A stretch of 64,000 nucleotides of DNA from assembly GCF_000247645.1 (NCBI RefSeq), contig NZ_AHWA01000004.1:744001-808000 (forward strand), given 5' to 3'. The notes beneath the pieces are model-generated. The model saw only the letters and a program-made list of their open reading frames with translations, was not told the DNA's origin and made no database searches. The position numbers were made by a program, and so were the translations under genes. This DNA comes from Salinibacterium sp. PAMC 21357. Lineage in GTDB: Bacteria > Actinomycetota > Actinomycetes > Actinomycetales > Microbacteriaceae. This document shows, one piece after another, positions 43,221-51,160 of the stretch; position 1 is the stretch's first letter; each line of letters opens with the position of its first letter.

Positions 43221-44263
43221 GCACCGACCACAACAATGTCGCCAAAAACTCTGGCGGTGTGGATGCCGAGCTCGACCGCATTTTTGCCGCACGCGACCGC
43301 GACGACATGGCACCGACAATCAGCGCATTGCTTCCGCTGCGCGAACAACACCCCCATAACCCGCGAGTGCTGTACGAGCTTGCAGGCGCTTACGACACGG
43401 CGGGCGACGAGACTGCAGCCGTTGACCTCTATGAGCGAGCCATGGCGGCTGGTCTCGACGGGGACATCCGCCGCCGTTGTTACCTGCAATATGGCAGCAC
43501 CCTGCGCAACCTCGAACGAATCGACGAGTCGGTTGCCGTGTTTGCGCGCGCCCGGCAAGAGTTTCCGCAGTCGGTATCGCTTGGCGTTTTCGAAGCGCTG
43601 ACATTTCATGCTGCCGGGCGTCCGAGCGCAGCATTGGCGAGCGCCCTCTCCCTCCTCGCAGAACATCTTCACAGCGATGAAATCGAACGCTACAAGCCAG
43701 CAATTCGCGGCAACGCCGAATATTTGGCCTCACTCGACGAGACTGAAACACACGCTGTCCGCGGTCGCCCCGACCTTCCCGCGACGCAAGTGACCGTCCG
43801 CCCCATGACCACGAGCGAGTTCGACGCGTGGCAGCACGCAACAACGGCAGAGTTCGCCGCCGAGCAAGTCGCAATCGGGCGCTGGCCGCTCGAAGGTTCG
43901 GTCGAGCGGGCGATCGCAGACAACGCCTCACTCCTGCCGCACGGCATCAGCACTCCGCGCATGCTGTTCCTGCAGGGAACGGATGCCGACGGCGCAACGG
44001 TGGGGCACGCGTGGGTCAGCCTCGACCACCCGCAAGGGTCACCCGACTTGGCCTATCTGTTCGACATCCAAGTGGTGGAAGAGCGCCGCGGAGCGGGCTT
44101 TGGTCGCGCGCTTCTGGCTGCGGTCGAAGCTGCTGTGTTGGATGCTGGGGTGCCAGCACTCGAGCTGAACGTGTTCGGGCACAACACCCCGGCAGTCTCG
44201 CTGTATGGGTCTTCGGGCTACTCCGTCACCACGCAGCAGATGCGCAAGACCCTTCGGTCGTAA
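43217..44263 (+). CDS. TPR-GNAT fusion protein
   Basis: A 348-aa fusion. Residues ~35-150 form tetratricopeptide-like repeats (NPRVLYELAGAYDTAGDETAAVDLYERAMAAGL, CYLQYGSTLRNLERIDESVAVFARARQEFP). Residues ~195-348 are a GNAT domain (TVRPMTTSEFDAW, LFDIQVVEERRGAGFGRALLAAVE, LNVFGHNTPAVSLYGSSGY). It is coupled to the deaminase-fold gene by an ATGA overlap. TPRs probably present a protein or peptide to the acetyltransferase (inference). Confidence 0.85.
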   Translation: MSTDHNNVAKNSGGVDAELDRIFAARDRDDMAPTISALLPLREQHPHNPRVLYELAGAYDTAGDETAAVDLYERAMAAGLDGDIRRRCYLQYGSTLRNLERIDESVAVFARARQEFPQSVSLGVFEALTFHAAGRPSAALASALSLLAEHLHSDEIERYKPAIRGNAEYLASLDETETHAVRGRPDLPATQVTVRPMTTSEFDAWQHATTAEFAAEQVAIGRWPLEGSVERAIADNASLLPHGISTPRMLFLQGTDADGATVGHAWVSLDHPQGSPDLAYLFDIQVVEERRGAGFGRALLAAVEAAVLDAGVPALELNVFGHNTPAVSLYGSSGYSVTTQQMRKTLRS

Positions 44264-44304
44264 TATACGAACCCGCCCGACCTGGTCGCTTTCACAGCGA
44301 CCGC

Positions 44305-45300
44305 CTAGCGCACAGTTGCCGATCGGCGTTGCATGAGCACACTAACCAGCACAGCGACTGCTGCCGCGACCATGAGCGGCGGCACGACAATTTCTGGCAT
44401 CGTCGCTGCTTGCCGAAGTACCCCGAGCCCGGCGCTGGCCATCTCTGGGAGGTCGTTTGCATACACCCGACTCCCGGCGGCATGGCTGATGGCCGTTGTT
44501 AGGGCCGGCACGATCCAGAGCAATCCGAAGCTGACGAGCACAGCGATTACGCGCCCCACCGAGCGGATGCCGCACCATCCCACCGCAAGCCCGACCAGGA
44601 TGGCCGGAACCCACCGCAGTACACTCGCCGCCCAGCGCCGAAAGTCTCCTACCGCCCCAAACTGCTGGTTGGTGAGCGGATGCGCGAGCTCACCCAACCA
44701 CGGCGCCAACGCGACCGCGGCCATCGCGTAGCCGATCAGCGCGCCCGCATGGGGAGCCCGAGCGATCAACCAAAACACGGCAATCCCCACCAGCATCGCG
44801 AGTACCGCAACCCCGGTAACCGCCGCGAGGTAGAACGTTGCCGCACTACGATCTTGCAGCCCGCCCTGCACGACAACATAGGTTTGCACGATCGCGCCAA
44901 GTTGCACCACGATGAGCGAGAGGAACATCACCAGAACACCGCGCCGCGGCATCCGGGATCGCAACAGGCGTGCGAGAAGCCCGGCGACCGCAGCCCCAAC
45001 CACCATCAGCCCAATCTCGGTGGTCAACGCATATTGGCTGAACGGCAGCAACACGAACGGCATTTCATCAGGCGCTGTCTCGAGCGCCCACAAGTTTTGG
45101 AGCGGTAGACGCAAGCCCTGAAGCAGCCACGGCAGCAGGCCGACAAGAGCCGCGCCCACACCGAGGAGGGCGCTCATCCACACAGTCAATCGACGACTAG
45201 CGGATGACTCACCCGCCGTCGCCGCAGAACGATCCACCTCCGCAGCCCTCGTCATTGTGTCTGGCTGCTCGGCCGGGATTTCGCTCGCATTGTCGTCCAC
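44305..45300 (-). CDS. Polytopic membrane protein of unknown function
   Basis: About 331 aa with eight predicted TM helices after a ~45-residue polar N-terminus. No ABC, MFS or enzyme motif is seen. GTG 45300 is chosen because TAGACT lies 7 nt upstream (leaderless); longer frames add a Cys/His/Arg-rich stretch of unlikely composition. ATG 45255 is an alternative. It is convergent with the TPR-GNAT gene and divergent from the old yellow enzyme gene. Confidence 0.7.
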   Translation of the reverse strand: MDDNASEIPAEQPDTMTRAAEVDRSAATAGESSASRRLTVWMSALLGVGAALVGLLPWLLQGLRLPLQNLWALETAPDEMPFVLLPFSQYALTTEIGLMVVGAAVAGLLARLLRSRMPRRGVLVMFLSLIVVQLGAIVQTYVVVQGGLQDRSAATFYLAAVTGVAVLAMLVGIAVFWLIARAPHAGALIGYAMAAVALAPWLGELAHPLTNQQFGAVGDFRRWAASVLRWVPAILVGLAVGWCGIRSVGRVIAVLVSFGLLWIVPALTTAISHAAGSRVYANDLPEMASAGLGVLRQAATMPEIVVPPLMVAAAVAVLVSVLMQRRSATVR

Positions 45301-45407
45301 AACGGTCAGTCTATGAACGTGTACCGCAAGACGGAAGGGCACCGGTGAGAAATCTTCGACACAGCGCAGGGTGGCCAACGCGGCACATTCACAGGGAGGA
45401 ATAGTGC

Positions 45408-46532
45408 GTGCCGGTCGATGTTGACGTTGATACGACCGACAGAAAGAGATCTGCTGTGAACTTGTTTTCCCCCACGACCCTCGGCGAGCTGAACCTCACC
45501 AACCGATTGGTGATGGCACCGCTCACTCGCACCCGCTCGGGACAAGCCGGCGTTCCCGGCCCGATGGTCGTCGAGCACTACGCCCAACGCGCCTCGCTCG
45601 GTCTGATTGTGTCCGAAGGCACCTACCCAAGCCATGCCGGGCAGGGCTTCCCCGGTCAGCCCGGACTGGTCGAGCCTGAGCAGCTCGAGGGCTGGACTCA
45701 CGTCACCGACGCGGTGCACGCGGCGGGCGGCCAGATCGTCGCGCAAGTGATGCACGCCGGGCGAGTAACCCACGAAGCCACCAACGGCGGACACACTGTG
45801 GTCGCCCCGAGCGCGATTGCGATCAACGGCGAAACTCGTACCTACGATGGCAAGCAGCCGTACCCGGTTCCTCATGCGCTCACCGATGACGAGCTCACCG
45901 GCGTAATCGACGAGTTCGTGACTGCCTCGCGTAAGGCCGTCGCGGCAGGCTTCGACGGCGTAGAGCTTCACTCCGCCAACGGCTACCTGTTGCACGAGTT
46001 TCTTTCTCCGGCCTCCAACCAGCGCGAGGGCCAGTACGGCGGCTCGCCCGAAAACCGCGCTCGCTTCGTGATCGAAGTCGCCACCGCGGTCGCCGAGGCG
46101 ATCGGTGCCGGCCGCGTTGGCCTGCGCATTTCGCCGCAACACAACATCCAAGACGCCCTAGAAACAGACGATGCCGATGCCCTCGCGACCTACGGCGCGC
46201 TGGTCGACGGCCTTGCCCCACTAGGGCTTGCGTACCTCAGCGTGCTGAACGCCGACCCCACCGGTGCCTTCGTGCAAGAGCTGCGCGCCCGCTTCGGCGG
46301 ACCGGTGCTGCTCAACAGCGGCTTCCAACAGATGACGACTCGGGATGAGGCCCTCAGCCTGGTACGCGACGGTCACGCCGAGGGTGTCGTCGTGGGCCGC
46401 CCGGCCATCGCAAACCCTGACCTGGCCTACCGCTGGCAAGAAGACCTGCCGTTGAACAGCCCCGATGCCAGCACCTTCTACGGCGCCGGCCCCGAGGGCT
46501 ACACGGACTACCCGACCTTCGAGCCGAGCTAG
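45408..46532 (+). CDS. Old yellow enzyme-family alkene reductase
   Basis: A 374-aa FMN TIM-barrel protein. Motifs are LVMAPLTRTRS, IVAQVMHAGRVTH, GFDGVELHSANGYLLHEFLSP (active-site His-x-x-Asn), NQREGQYGGSPENRARF and GVVVGRPAIANPDL. It reduces activated C=C bonds of enones or nitroalkenes with NAD(P)H. The GTG start is supported by GGGAGGA 7 nt upstream. It is probably a detoxification enzyme; no regulator is adjacent. Confidence 0.94.
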   Translation: MPVDVDVDTTDRKRSAVNLFSPTTLGELNLTNRLVMAPLTRTRSGQAGVPGPMVVEHYAQRASLGLIVSEGTYPSHAGQGFPGQPGLVEPEQLEGWTHVTDAVHAAGGQIVAQVMHAGRVTHEATNGGHTVVAPSAIAINGETRTYDGKQPYPVPHALTDDELTGVIDEFVTASRKAVAAGFDGVELHSANGYLLHEFLSPASNQREGQYGGSPENRARFVIEVATAVAEAIGAGRVGLRISPQHNIQDALETDDADALATYGALVDGLAPLGLAYLSVLNADPTGAFVQELRARFGGPVLLNSGFQQMTTRDEALSLVRDGHAEGVVVGRPAIANPDLAYRWQEDLPLNSPDASTFYGAGPEGYTDYPTFEPS

Positions 46533-46596
46533 CGCGTCACTAGAGCGGCCAGCTGCGAATGACGTTTCTGGCGTCTTGATGTCACCTGGCCGCTCA

Positions 46597-46645
46597 AATG
46601 TACCAAGTGCGTGCTACATTGAATGTACTTCACCACTAGTACATT
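46597..46645. promoter_or_regulatory. YtrA-type operator candidates
   Basis: AATGTA-N12-TACATT (46597-46620) and AATGTACT-N8-AGTACATT (46622-46645) are two adjacent inverted repeats with the same half-site, just upstream of the membrane-protein/GntR operon. They are the likely binding sites of that operon's own regulator. Confidence 0.65.
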
Positions 46646-46667
46646 TATTCTTTACGGAGCCGCCACA

Positions 46668-47594
46668 ATGCCCGATCTCGTCGCACTCATCTGGTTCAGT
46701 TTCCGCTCCATCATCATCGGTCTGGCACTAGCAGTTGTGTGGTGGCTGGCACGAGGACGCAAAAGCCGGCTGCCCGCCGGACTGACCGCTGCAGTCACGA
46801 TGACTGCGACTTCACTGGCCCTGGCCAGCATCCTCTATTTGAATGCGGCCATTGGATTCTCTGTCCTCCGACCCCCGCTGTCGGAGCATCTTCCGCTGTG
46901 GGTATTCGAGATGCGCATCCTCTGGGCTCTCGCGATTGGAATCCTCGCCGTCGCACTCCTCGCCATCCCTATCGGAGCCCACACCCCGCGCGGTCACGCA
47001 AGCCTCACCCGGCGAACACCGTTCAGCTTCGGGCGCCGGCGGTGGTTCGCTGGCATCACGACAATTGTCGGCACTATCGTCACCGTTTCTGCACTGGCCG
47101 GCGCGGCATCCGAACCAGACGAAGAGGGCCTCTGGCGGAATTACACCGTCGATGCCGGGAGCTCAATCTCGTTCGGAACCCGCATCTACGGCTGGTACTA
47201 CTCGGTGCCTGCGTTGATACTTCTCGCCGCTCTTATCGCGGTCATAATCGTCGCACTCTGGCTCATCGCCCGACCTTCGCTCAGCACCAACCACGACGAT
47301 GACGTGCGGATACGTCACCTCAGAACCCGGAATATCCTCGCAATCGCGAGCGGAGCTCTCCTGATTCACCTCGGCTCGATATTCACATCCCTATCAAATA
47401 CAGCGCTGCTGCGGGGCGGAGCGGATATTGGCGAAAGTGGCTGGGGCTCGTGGACGACCCCCTTCGCCGCGATGCAGCCAGCTCTTCTCTATGTCGGCCT
47501 AGCCATAGCGGCCCTCGGTTATGCACTGTGGTTCGGCGTGCTGCTTTCCGCTGCACTCACACGCCGTGCACGCGCAGACACCGATCAATCATGA
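46668..47594 (+). CDS. Membrane protein in YtrA-type operon
   Basis: About 308 aa, seven or eight TM helices, no recognised transporter motif. ATG 46668 follows GGAG by 8 nt; an upstream ATG at 46623 lies within the second operator and is unlikely. It overlaps the GntR gene by 4 bp (ATGA). YtrA regulators normally control ABC exporters; here the only partner is this protein, with no ATPase nearby. Confidence 0.75.
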   Translation: MPDLVALIWFSFRSIIIGLALAVVWWLARGRKSRLPAGLTAAVTMTATSLALASILYLNAAIGFSVLRPPLSEHLPLWVFEMRILWALAIGILAVALLAIPIGAHTPRGHASLTRRTPFSFGRRRWFAGITTIVGTIVTVSALAGAASEPDEEGLWRNYTVDAGSSISFGTRIYGWYYSVPALILLAALIAVIIVALWLIARPSLSTNHDDDVRIRHLRTRNILAIASGALLIHLGSIFTSLSNTALLRGGADIGESGWGSWTTPFAAMQPALLYVGLAIAALGYALWFGVLLSAALTRRARADTDQS

Positions 47595-47956
47595 TGATTA
47601 GTCTGGCGGGATCAGCCCCCGCCGCCGACCAGATAAGCGATCAAATACGCGGCCTTATTGCTGCCGGAACCCTGGCAGCGGGCGAGAGAATCCCCTCGGT
47701 TCGACAGCTCGCAAAAGACCTCGGTGTTGCCCCCGGAACGGTCGCGAAAGCCTACAAAGCCCTCGAATCTGAAGGACACCTTCGTACCCACACCGGAGGA
47801 GGAACCCGCGTCAGCGCAACGGCGTCGGCCACACCCCTCGCCGTTGTCGAAGCCGCCCGCATCCTCGCCGATACCAGCCTTCGTAGCGGTGTTGACCTCG
47901 AAGAAACCACGCGGGTCCTGCGTGCGATCTGGGCCTCGCAGCGAAAAGACAACTAG
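47591..47956 (+). CDS. YtrA-subfamily GntR regulator
   Basis: A 121-aa protein with the GntR winged helix (ADQISDQIRGLIAAGTLAAGERIPSVRQLAKDLGVAPGTVAKAYKALESEGHL) and the short helical C-terminus of the YtrA group (ARILADTSLRSGVDLEETTRVL). It is translationally coupled to the membrane protein and probably binds the AATGTAC repeats upstream. Confidence 0.92.
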   Translation: MMISLAGSAPAADQISDQIRGLIAAGTLAAGERIPSVRQLAKDLGVAPGTVAKAYKALESEGHLRTHTGGGTRVSATASATPLAVVEAARILADTSLRSGVDLEETTRVLRAIWASQRKDN

Positions 47957-47965
47957 GTTCGTCCG

Positions 47966-48949
47966 CTAGCTGCTGAACGGATCCAACCCGGTCGCCTGCA
48001 CCGCGACGGCCCAAAGCTTCTCGGCCGCAGCAGGGTCAACCGCCCACTGCTTGGCACCACCGGTCGTCATATCGGCGTGGTCATCCGCGACGATGCCCTT
48101 GATGGAGCAGTCTTCGCAGTACGCGCCACCACGGTCGACGAGTTCGGGAGCCGTTGCCGCCCAGAGCCCCGTCGATGCGCCCTCGGCCGGCGTCTTGAAG
48201 AGCGGGTTCGGGTTGCCGTCTTCGTCGATCCACTGGCGAGCAAGAAGTTCTTCGCGCGGCATGTTGCGCTGCAGGTCAGTCATGATGCCACCCGGGTGCA
48301 CCGAGTACGCGTGGATGCCGCGGCCGGCCAGGCGAGCATCCAGAGCAACAGCGAACAGGGCATCCGCTGTCTTCGACTGGCCATAGGCAACCCAGGGCTC
48401 GTAGTCGGTGGAGTCAAAGTTGATGTCGTCGAAGTTCACGGGCGAACGCCAGTGGCCAACGGACGAGTACGACACGATTCGCGCGCCATCCTGCAGCAGG
48501 GTTTCGAGACCGGCGACGAGCGCGAAGTGTCCGAGGAGGTTGGTGCCGAATTGCATGTCCCAGCCCTGAGCGGTGCGCGTTTCGGGGGTCGCCATGACGG
48601 CGGCGGCGTTGATCACGAGGTCGACGGGGGTGCCGGCGTCGCGCATCCCGGCGGTGAACGCGGCGACAGAGTCGAGGTCGCTAAGGTCCATCGCTTCGAT
48701 CTGAACGCCAGCAACACCGGCGAGCACTTCGGCGGCCTTCTCAGGGCGACGGGCAGGAACGATCACGGTCATCCCGGCTTCGGCTAGCGCCTTCACGGTT
48801 TCGTAGCCAAGCCCCGAGTAACCACCGGTGACGACAGCGGTCTTGCGGGCGAGATCGAAGCCGGCAATCACTTCGGATGCCGTGCTGCGGTAGCCGAAGT
48901 TCGATTCGAGGGGCTGCTGGCGGGCGGTCATTTCTTCGAGGGAGATCAT
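47966..48949 (-). CDS. SDR-family NAD(P)-dependent oxidoreductase
   Basis: A 327-aa extended SDR of the retinol-dehydrogenase-like group: AVVTGGYSGLGYETVKAL (cofactor loop), NAAAVMATPETRT, SYSSVGHW (catalytic Ser) and YGQSKTADALFAVAL (YxxxK). The ATG at 48949 sits 7 nt after the TAGAGT -10 of a MerR-type promoter. ATG 48931 is an alternative. The substrate is unknown; MerR-type control suggests response to a reactive or xenobiotic compound. Confidence 0.92.
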   Translation of the reverse strand: MISLEEMTARQQPLESNFGYRSTASEVIAGFDLARKTAVVTGGYSGLGYETVKALAEAGMTVIVPARRPEKAAEVLAGVAGVQIEAMDLSDLDSVAAFTAGMRDAGTPVDLVINAAAVMATPETRTAQGWDMQFGTNLLGHFALVAGLETLLQDGARIVSYSSVGHWRSPVNFDDINFDSTDYEPWVAYGQSKTADALFAVALDARLAGRGIHAYSVHPGGIMTDLQRNMPREELLARQWIDEDGNPNPLFKTPAEGASTGLWAATAPELVDRGGAYCEDCSIKGIVADDHADMTTGGAKQWAVDPAAAEKLWAVAVQATGLDPFSS

Positions 48950-48956
48950 GGTTAGG

Positions 48957-48987
48957 ACTCTAAGAGTTGGAGTGCACTCTAGGTCAA
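48957..48987 (-). promoter_or_regulatory. MerR-type promoter with 19-bp spacer
   Basis: On the minus strand TTGACC (48982-48987) and TAGAGT (48957-48962) are separated by 19 bp. The spacer holds the palindrome GAGTGCACTC (48970-48979). This long spacer with a central dyad is the hallmark of MerR-activated promoters. No MerR gene is in the window. Confidence 0.75.
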
Positions 48988-49054
48988 GCTGCTCGGGAGA
49001 CTCACAGCCACGCAGATGCCCGAGCTAGCGTGCAGACCGAAAAGGCGTTCCTGC

Positions 49055-50245
49055 TTACGCCGCAACCACCTTCAGCGGCAGTGACGATAGCCCTTTGAGA
49101 GTGTTGTGGAGATACGGAACTGGCTCGCCACCACGTTCGATCCTCTTCACCCGCGTCGCAAAAGTCGTGAGCAACACGTCCATTTCGAGACGCGAGATGG
49201 GTTGCCCAACACACTGATGGATGCCCATACCGAACGCCAAGTGACCGCCAGCCTGACGCGTCATCTGATACTCGTGCGCATCCTCGCCCCACTGAGCAGG
49301 ATCGCGATTCGCTGCCCCCGGAAAAACGAGCACTTTCTGGCCTTCGTCGAGCTCAAGGCCGTGAAATTCGGTCGCTCGCGACGTAGTTCGATAGAACGAC
49401 TGGAACGGTGACTCGAAGCGCAGCGCTTCATCGATTGCGAACTTCATGAGCGACGGCTTCTCGTGCACGGCCTGCCACGCCCCTGCGCTCCCGCTGAGGC
49501 AGCGAAGCGTATTTCCGATCGCGAGCGCCGTCGTGTCTAGACCAGCCGAAAGCAAGGCCCGCACCAGCAGGGCCGCCTGGTCGCTGGTGATCGCTCCGGC
49601 ATCCGCATGCTCCCAGATTTTTGAGCCGAGACCATCGGTGCTCAGATTTTCGCGCGCACAGTTCGCCATCACCCAGTCGCGGGTGCCATCGCCCTTCGCG
49701 AAGTACTCGCGATAGCGATCATCCTCTGGCCCGAAAGCGCTAAAGTTCATTGCACCGTGCGGCAGCAGGTTCTCCATGCGGCCCTCGCGCGGGATGCCGA
49801 CAGCATCCCCGAAAGCGCGAATGGGAAAGACTTCGGCGACGTCGGTGATCGCATCGAACTCGCCCTGGGCGATAAGCCCATCAAGCAATTCGTCGGCAAA
49901 CTCTTGGAACCCAGCGCGCAGGGATCGCACACCCCGCGGCGAAATGACATCGACCATCGCCGCCCGCATCGGCCCATGAATCGGCGGATCAGATTCGAGG
50001 ATGCCCTGCGGTCGCCACGCGGGTTCCTTATGCAGGTTCTTGGGGCCAACACCAGCACCGTTGATGAAGGTTTCGTGATCGACGAGGATGTCGCGAACTT
50101 CAGTGTGCCGGGTGAACGCGAGCACGTCGTACCGCTCCAGCCAGACGGCAGGGCCAGCCGCGCGCATCCGCTCAAAGAGTGAATACGGGTTAGCGAGGTT
50201 CTCATCCGAGTACGGGTCGTCGCTGAATGAAGAAATGGCAGACAT
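49055..50245 (-). CDS. Cytochrome P450
   Basis: A 396-aa class I bacterial P450. The I-helix is LLSAGLDTTALAIGN, the ExxR motif lies in DEALRFESP, and the heme loop is FGMGIHQCVGQPISRLEM with the axial Cys. An early IHGPMRAAM segment matches the C-helix. It needs an external ferredoxin/reductase; the divergent operon encodes a one-protein FMN/2Fe-2S reductase that may serve. It resembles CYP199/aryl-acid-type P450s, but the substrate is not determinable here. Confidence 0.94.
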   Translation of the reverse strand: MSAISSFSDDPYSDENLANPYSLFERMRAAGPAVWLERYDVLAFTRHTEVRDILVDHETFINGAGVGPKNLHKEPAWRPQGILESDPPIHGPMRAAMVDVISPRGVRSLRAGFQEFADELLDGLIAQGEFDAITDVAEVFPIRAFGDAVGIPREGRMENLLPHGAMNFSAFGPEDDRYREYFAKGDGTRDWVMANCARENLSTDGLGSKIWEHADAGAITSDQAALLVRALLSAGLDTTALAIGNTLRCLSGSAGAWQAVHEKPSLMKFAIDEALRFESPFQSFYRTTSRATEFHGLELDEGQKVLVFPGAANRDPAQWGEDAHEYQMTRQAGGHLAFGMGIHQCVGQPISRLEMDVLLTTFATRVKRIERGGEPVPYLHNTLKGLSSLPLKVVAA

Positions 50246-50288
50246 CGAGGCTCCTCTGGCTCACTACGAAGAATTTGACGGTATCGTT

Positions 50289-50328
50289 CAGTGCAAATCA
50301 CTGCCACTGTAGTTCTCACACAGTGAGA
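50289..50328. promoter_or_regulatory. Candidate IclR operators between P450 and iclR
   Basis: TCTCAC-ACA-GTGAGA (50314-50328) and CAGTG-CAAAT-CACTG (50289-50303) are perfect inverted repeats in the 150-bp divergent promoter region. They are placed to regulate both the P450 and the IclR-led operon. Confidence 0.55.
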
Positions 50329-50395
50329 CAGCTGTTTGTAGGGCAGGGAACGTCGGCGCAATGATGAGTCGACGCTCGAAGGGAGAAACACTGTC

Positions 50396-51160
50396 ATGGA
50401 TTCGTCCCTCGAGCGCGGGCTCGCGCTGCTGAGTGAGATCGCGGCGTCAGGAGACCACACCGCGCACACCCTCGCTGCCTCGGTCGGGCTCCCCACGAGC
50501 ACCACCTACCGATATCTCCGCACGCTCCGCGACACCGGCTACGTGCGAGAAGCCCAAGGCCGCTACGAACCAGGGCGCGAACTGCTGGCCCTCACCGGCC
50601 GCCACAGTGCGCAGTCCGCCCTCGCCGAAGTCGGCCCGGCAGTGCTGAGCAGCATCGTCGACACCCTCGGCGAGACCGCTGTAATGATCGTGCGGGTCGG
50701 CACGCAAGCACTGTGTCTGCGAAAGTCCGAACCAGACAAAGCCCTCAAATACACCTTCGCCGTAAACCAACTGCTGCCGCTGCACGCCGGCGCCGGCCAG
50801 CGAGTCCTCTTGGCGTGGGCCCCCGAAACCGTGATCGAGCGGGTTCTGGCGAGCGAGCGTGAGCACTACACCGATAACACCCTCACTACGGCGCAACTGC
50901 ACCACACCATCCAAAGTGTGCGGCAGACCGGCTGGGCTGTCTCTCGTGGAGAATACGAAGCCGGATCCGTCTCGGTCGCCGTGCCGGTGATGTTTCACGG
51001 CGAGGCCGTGTGCTCGCTCGATGTCGCCGGCCCCGAATCCCGCTGCGGCGACAAAGGCTGGGTGCCTCGAGCTCTCTCCGTGCTGCAAGCAGCGGCCGCT
51101 GACCTCACCGACGCTCTCGAAAATTGGACAACATCCTCCTCGAAGAAAGGGACCTCATGA
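50396..51160 (+). CDS. IclR-family transcriptional regulator
   Basis: A 254-aa protein. The N-terminal winged helix is LERGLALLSEIAASGDHTAHTLAASVGLPTSTTYRYLRTLRDTGYVRE; the C-terminal effector domain has PLHAGAGQRVLLAW and GWAVSRGEYEAGSVSVAVPV. ATG 50396 is preceded by AGGGAGAAA. It is the first gene of the operon with the ammonia lyase and reductase (ATGA overlap) and faces the P450, so it should govern this catabolic cluster in response to the substrate. Confidence 0.94.
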   Translation: MDSSLERGLALLSEIAASGDHTAHTLAASVGLPTSTTYRYLRTLRDTGYVREAQGRYEPGRELLALTGRHSAQSALAEVGPAVLSSIVDTLGETAVMIVRVGTQALCLRKSEPDKALKYTFAVNQLLPLHAGAGQRVLLAWAPETVIERVLASEREHYTDNTLTTAQLHHTIQSVRQTGWAVSRGEYEAGSVSVAVPVMFHGEAVCSLDVAGPESRCGDKGWVPRALSVLQAAAADLTDALENWTTSSSKKGTS

